Part shown: one piece after another, positions 5,737 through 5,837 of the stretch
Numbering within the stretch: the first letter of the stretch is position 1
Layout: each line of letters opens with the position of its first letter
The notes under the pieces: model-generated
The model's database searches: none
What the model saw: only the letters and a program-made list of their open reading frames with translations
What the model was told of the DNA's origin: nothing
From: Bacteroidota bacterium
GTDB taxonomy: Bacteria > Bacteroidota > Bacteroidia > AKYH767-A > JABDAW01
Assembly: GCA_023251595.1 (NCBI GenBank)
Contig: JAHEYM010000275.1
Span: 1 to 5,837, forward strand
Direction: 5' to 3'
DNA length: 5,837 nucleotides
Program-made: the position numbers and the translations under genes

Positions 5737-5837
5737 AATTGAAAATTACTTTAAAAGTTGAAAAAAGTTTGGTTTATTAAAAATAACACTTTTATCGTTA
5801 ATGCCCTGAAATAATTTTCATTTAGGTTCTTCAAATT
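5737..5837. other. AT-rich stretch with no gene seen
   Basis: The last 101 bases are strongly AT-rich with short A and T runs. No frame of useful length, clear promoter box, RNA gene or repeat is visible on either strand. It may be the upstream region of the - strand fragment that starts at 5736. Confidence 0.5.

Noticed and set aside
5635..5742. 35-residue + strand frame starting next to the right repeat
   Set aside because: Short, antisense to the - strand fragment, with no recognisable feature.

Overview
The window looks like a piece of a Bacteroidota chromosome. It is moderately AT-rich, its dominant gene ends in the gliding-motility-associated C-terminal domain (CHU_C type) that marks cargo of the type IX secretion system, and a TAnnTTTG-type promoter box can be read in front of one gene. 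Genus cannot be judged from the sequence.

Region 1 (1-3708, + strand) is one very large gene with no start in the window. It encodes a giant secreted or surface protein: several kelch beta-propeller blades, then eleven consecutive PKD domains on an almost perfectly regular 234-bp period, then a C-terminal sorting domain. Such a protein would be exported by the Sec system, carried across the outer membrane by the type IX system and displayed or released as an adhesin-like or sensor-like fibre. Twelve bases after its stop a convergent gene ends (3721-4431, - strand), a class I SAM-dependent methyltransferase with its own plausible promoter at 4483-4512.

Region 2 (about 4500-5837) is a gene-poor accessory patch. 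From left to right it holds a short inverted repeat, four GC-rich 21-bp tandem repeats (4554-4637), a probable 3' scrap of recJ on the - strand (stop at 4705-4707), about 160 bases with no recognisable gene, and a compact element of about 670 bp (4957-5624). The element contains an IS200/Y1-type transposase (HUH plus one tyrosine) and is bounded on each side by two copies of a 12-bp core, AGGTAATAAGGT, with the two ends in inverted orientation. That layout resembles a REP-associated tyrosine transposase with flanking REP-like repeats more than a textbook IS200. Next to its right end a 48-codon reading frame runs into the repeat and stops there, which suggests a gene cut by insertion. The last 100 bases are AT-rich and featureless.

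The genes do not form one pathway. The left part is a surface-protein locus, the methyltransferase is an independent convergent gene, and the right part is a mobile-element landing zone with gene debris. The most unusual items are the paired inverted repeat ends of the transposase unit, the neighbouring 21-bp array, and the two-domain super-period inside the PKD array.
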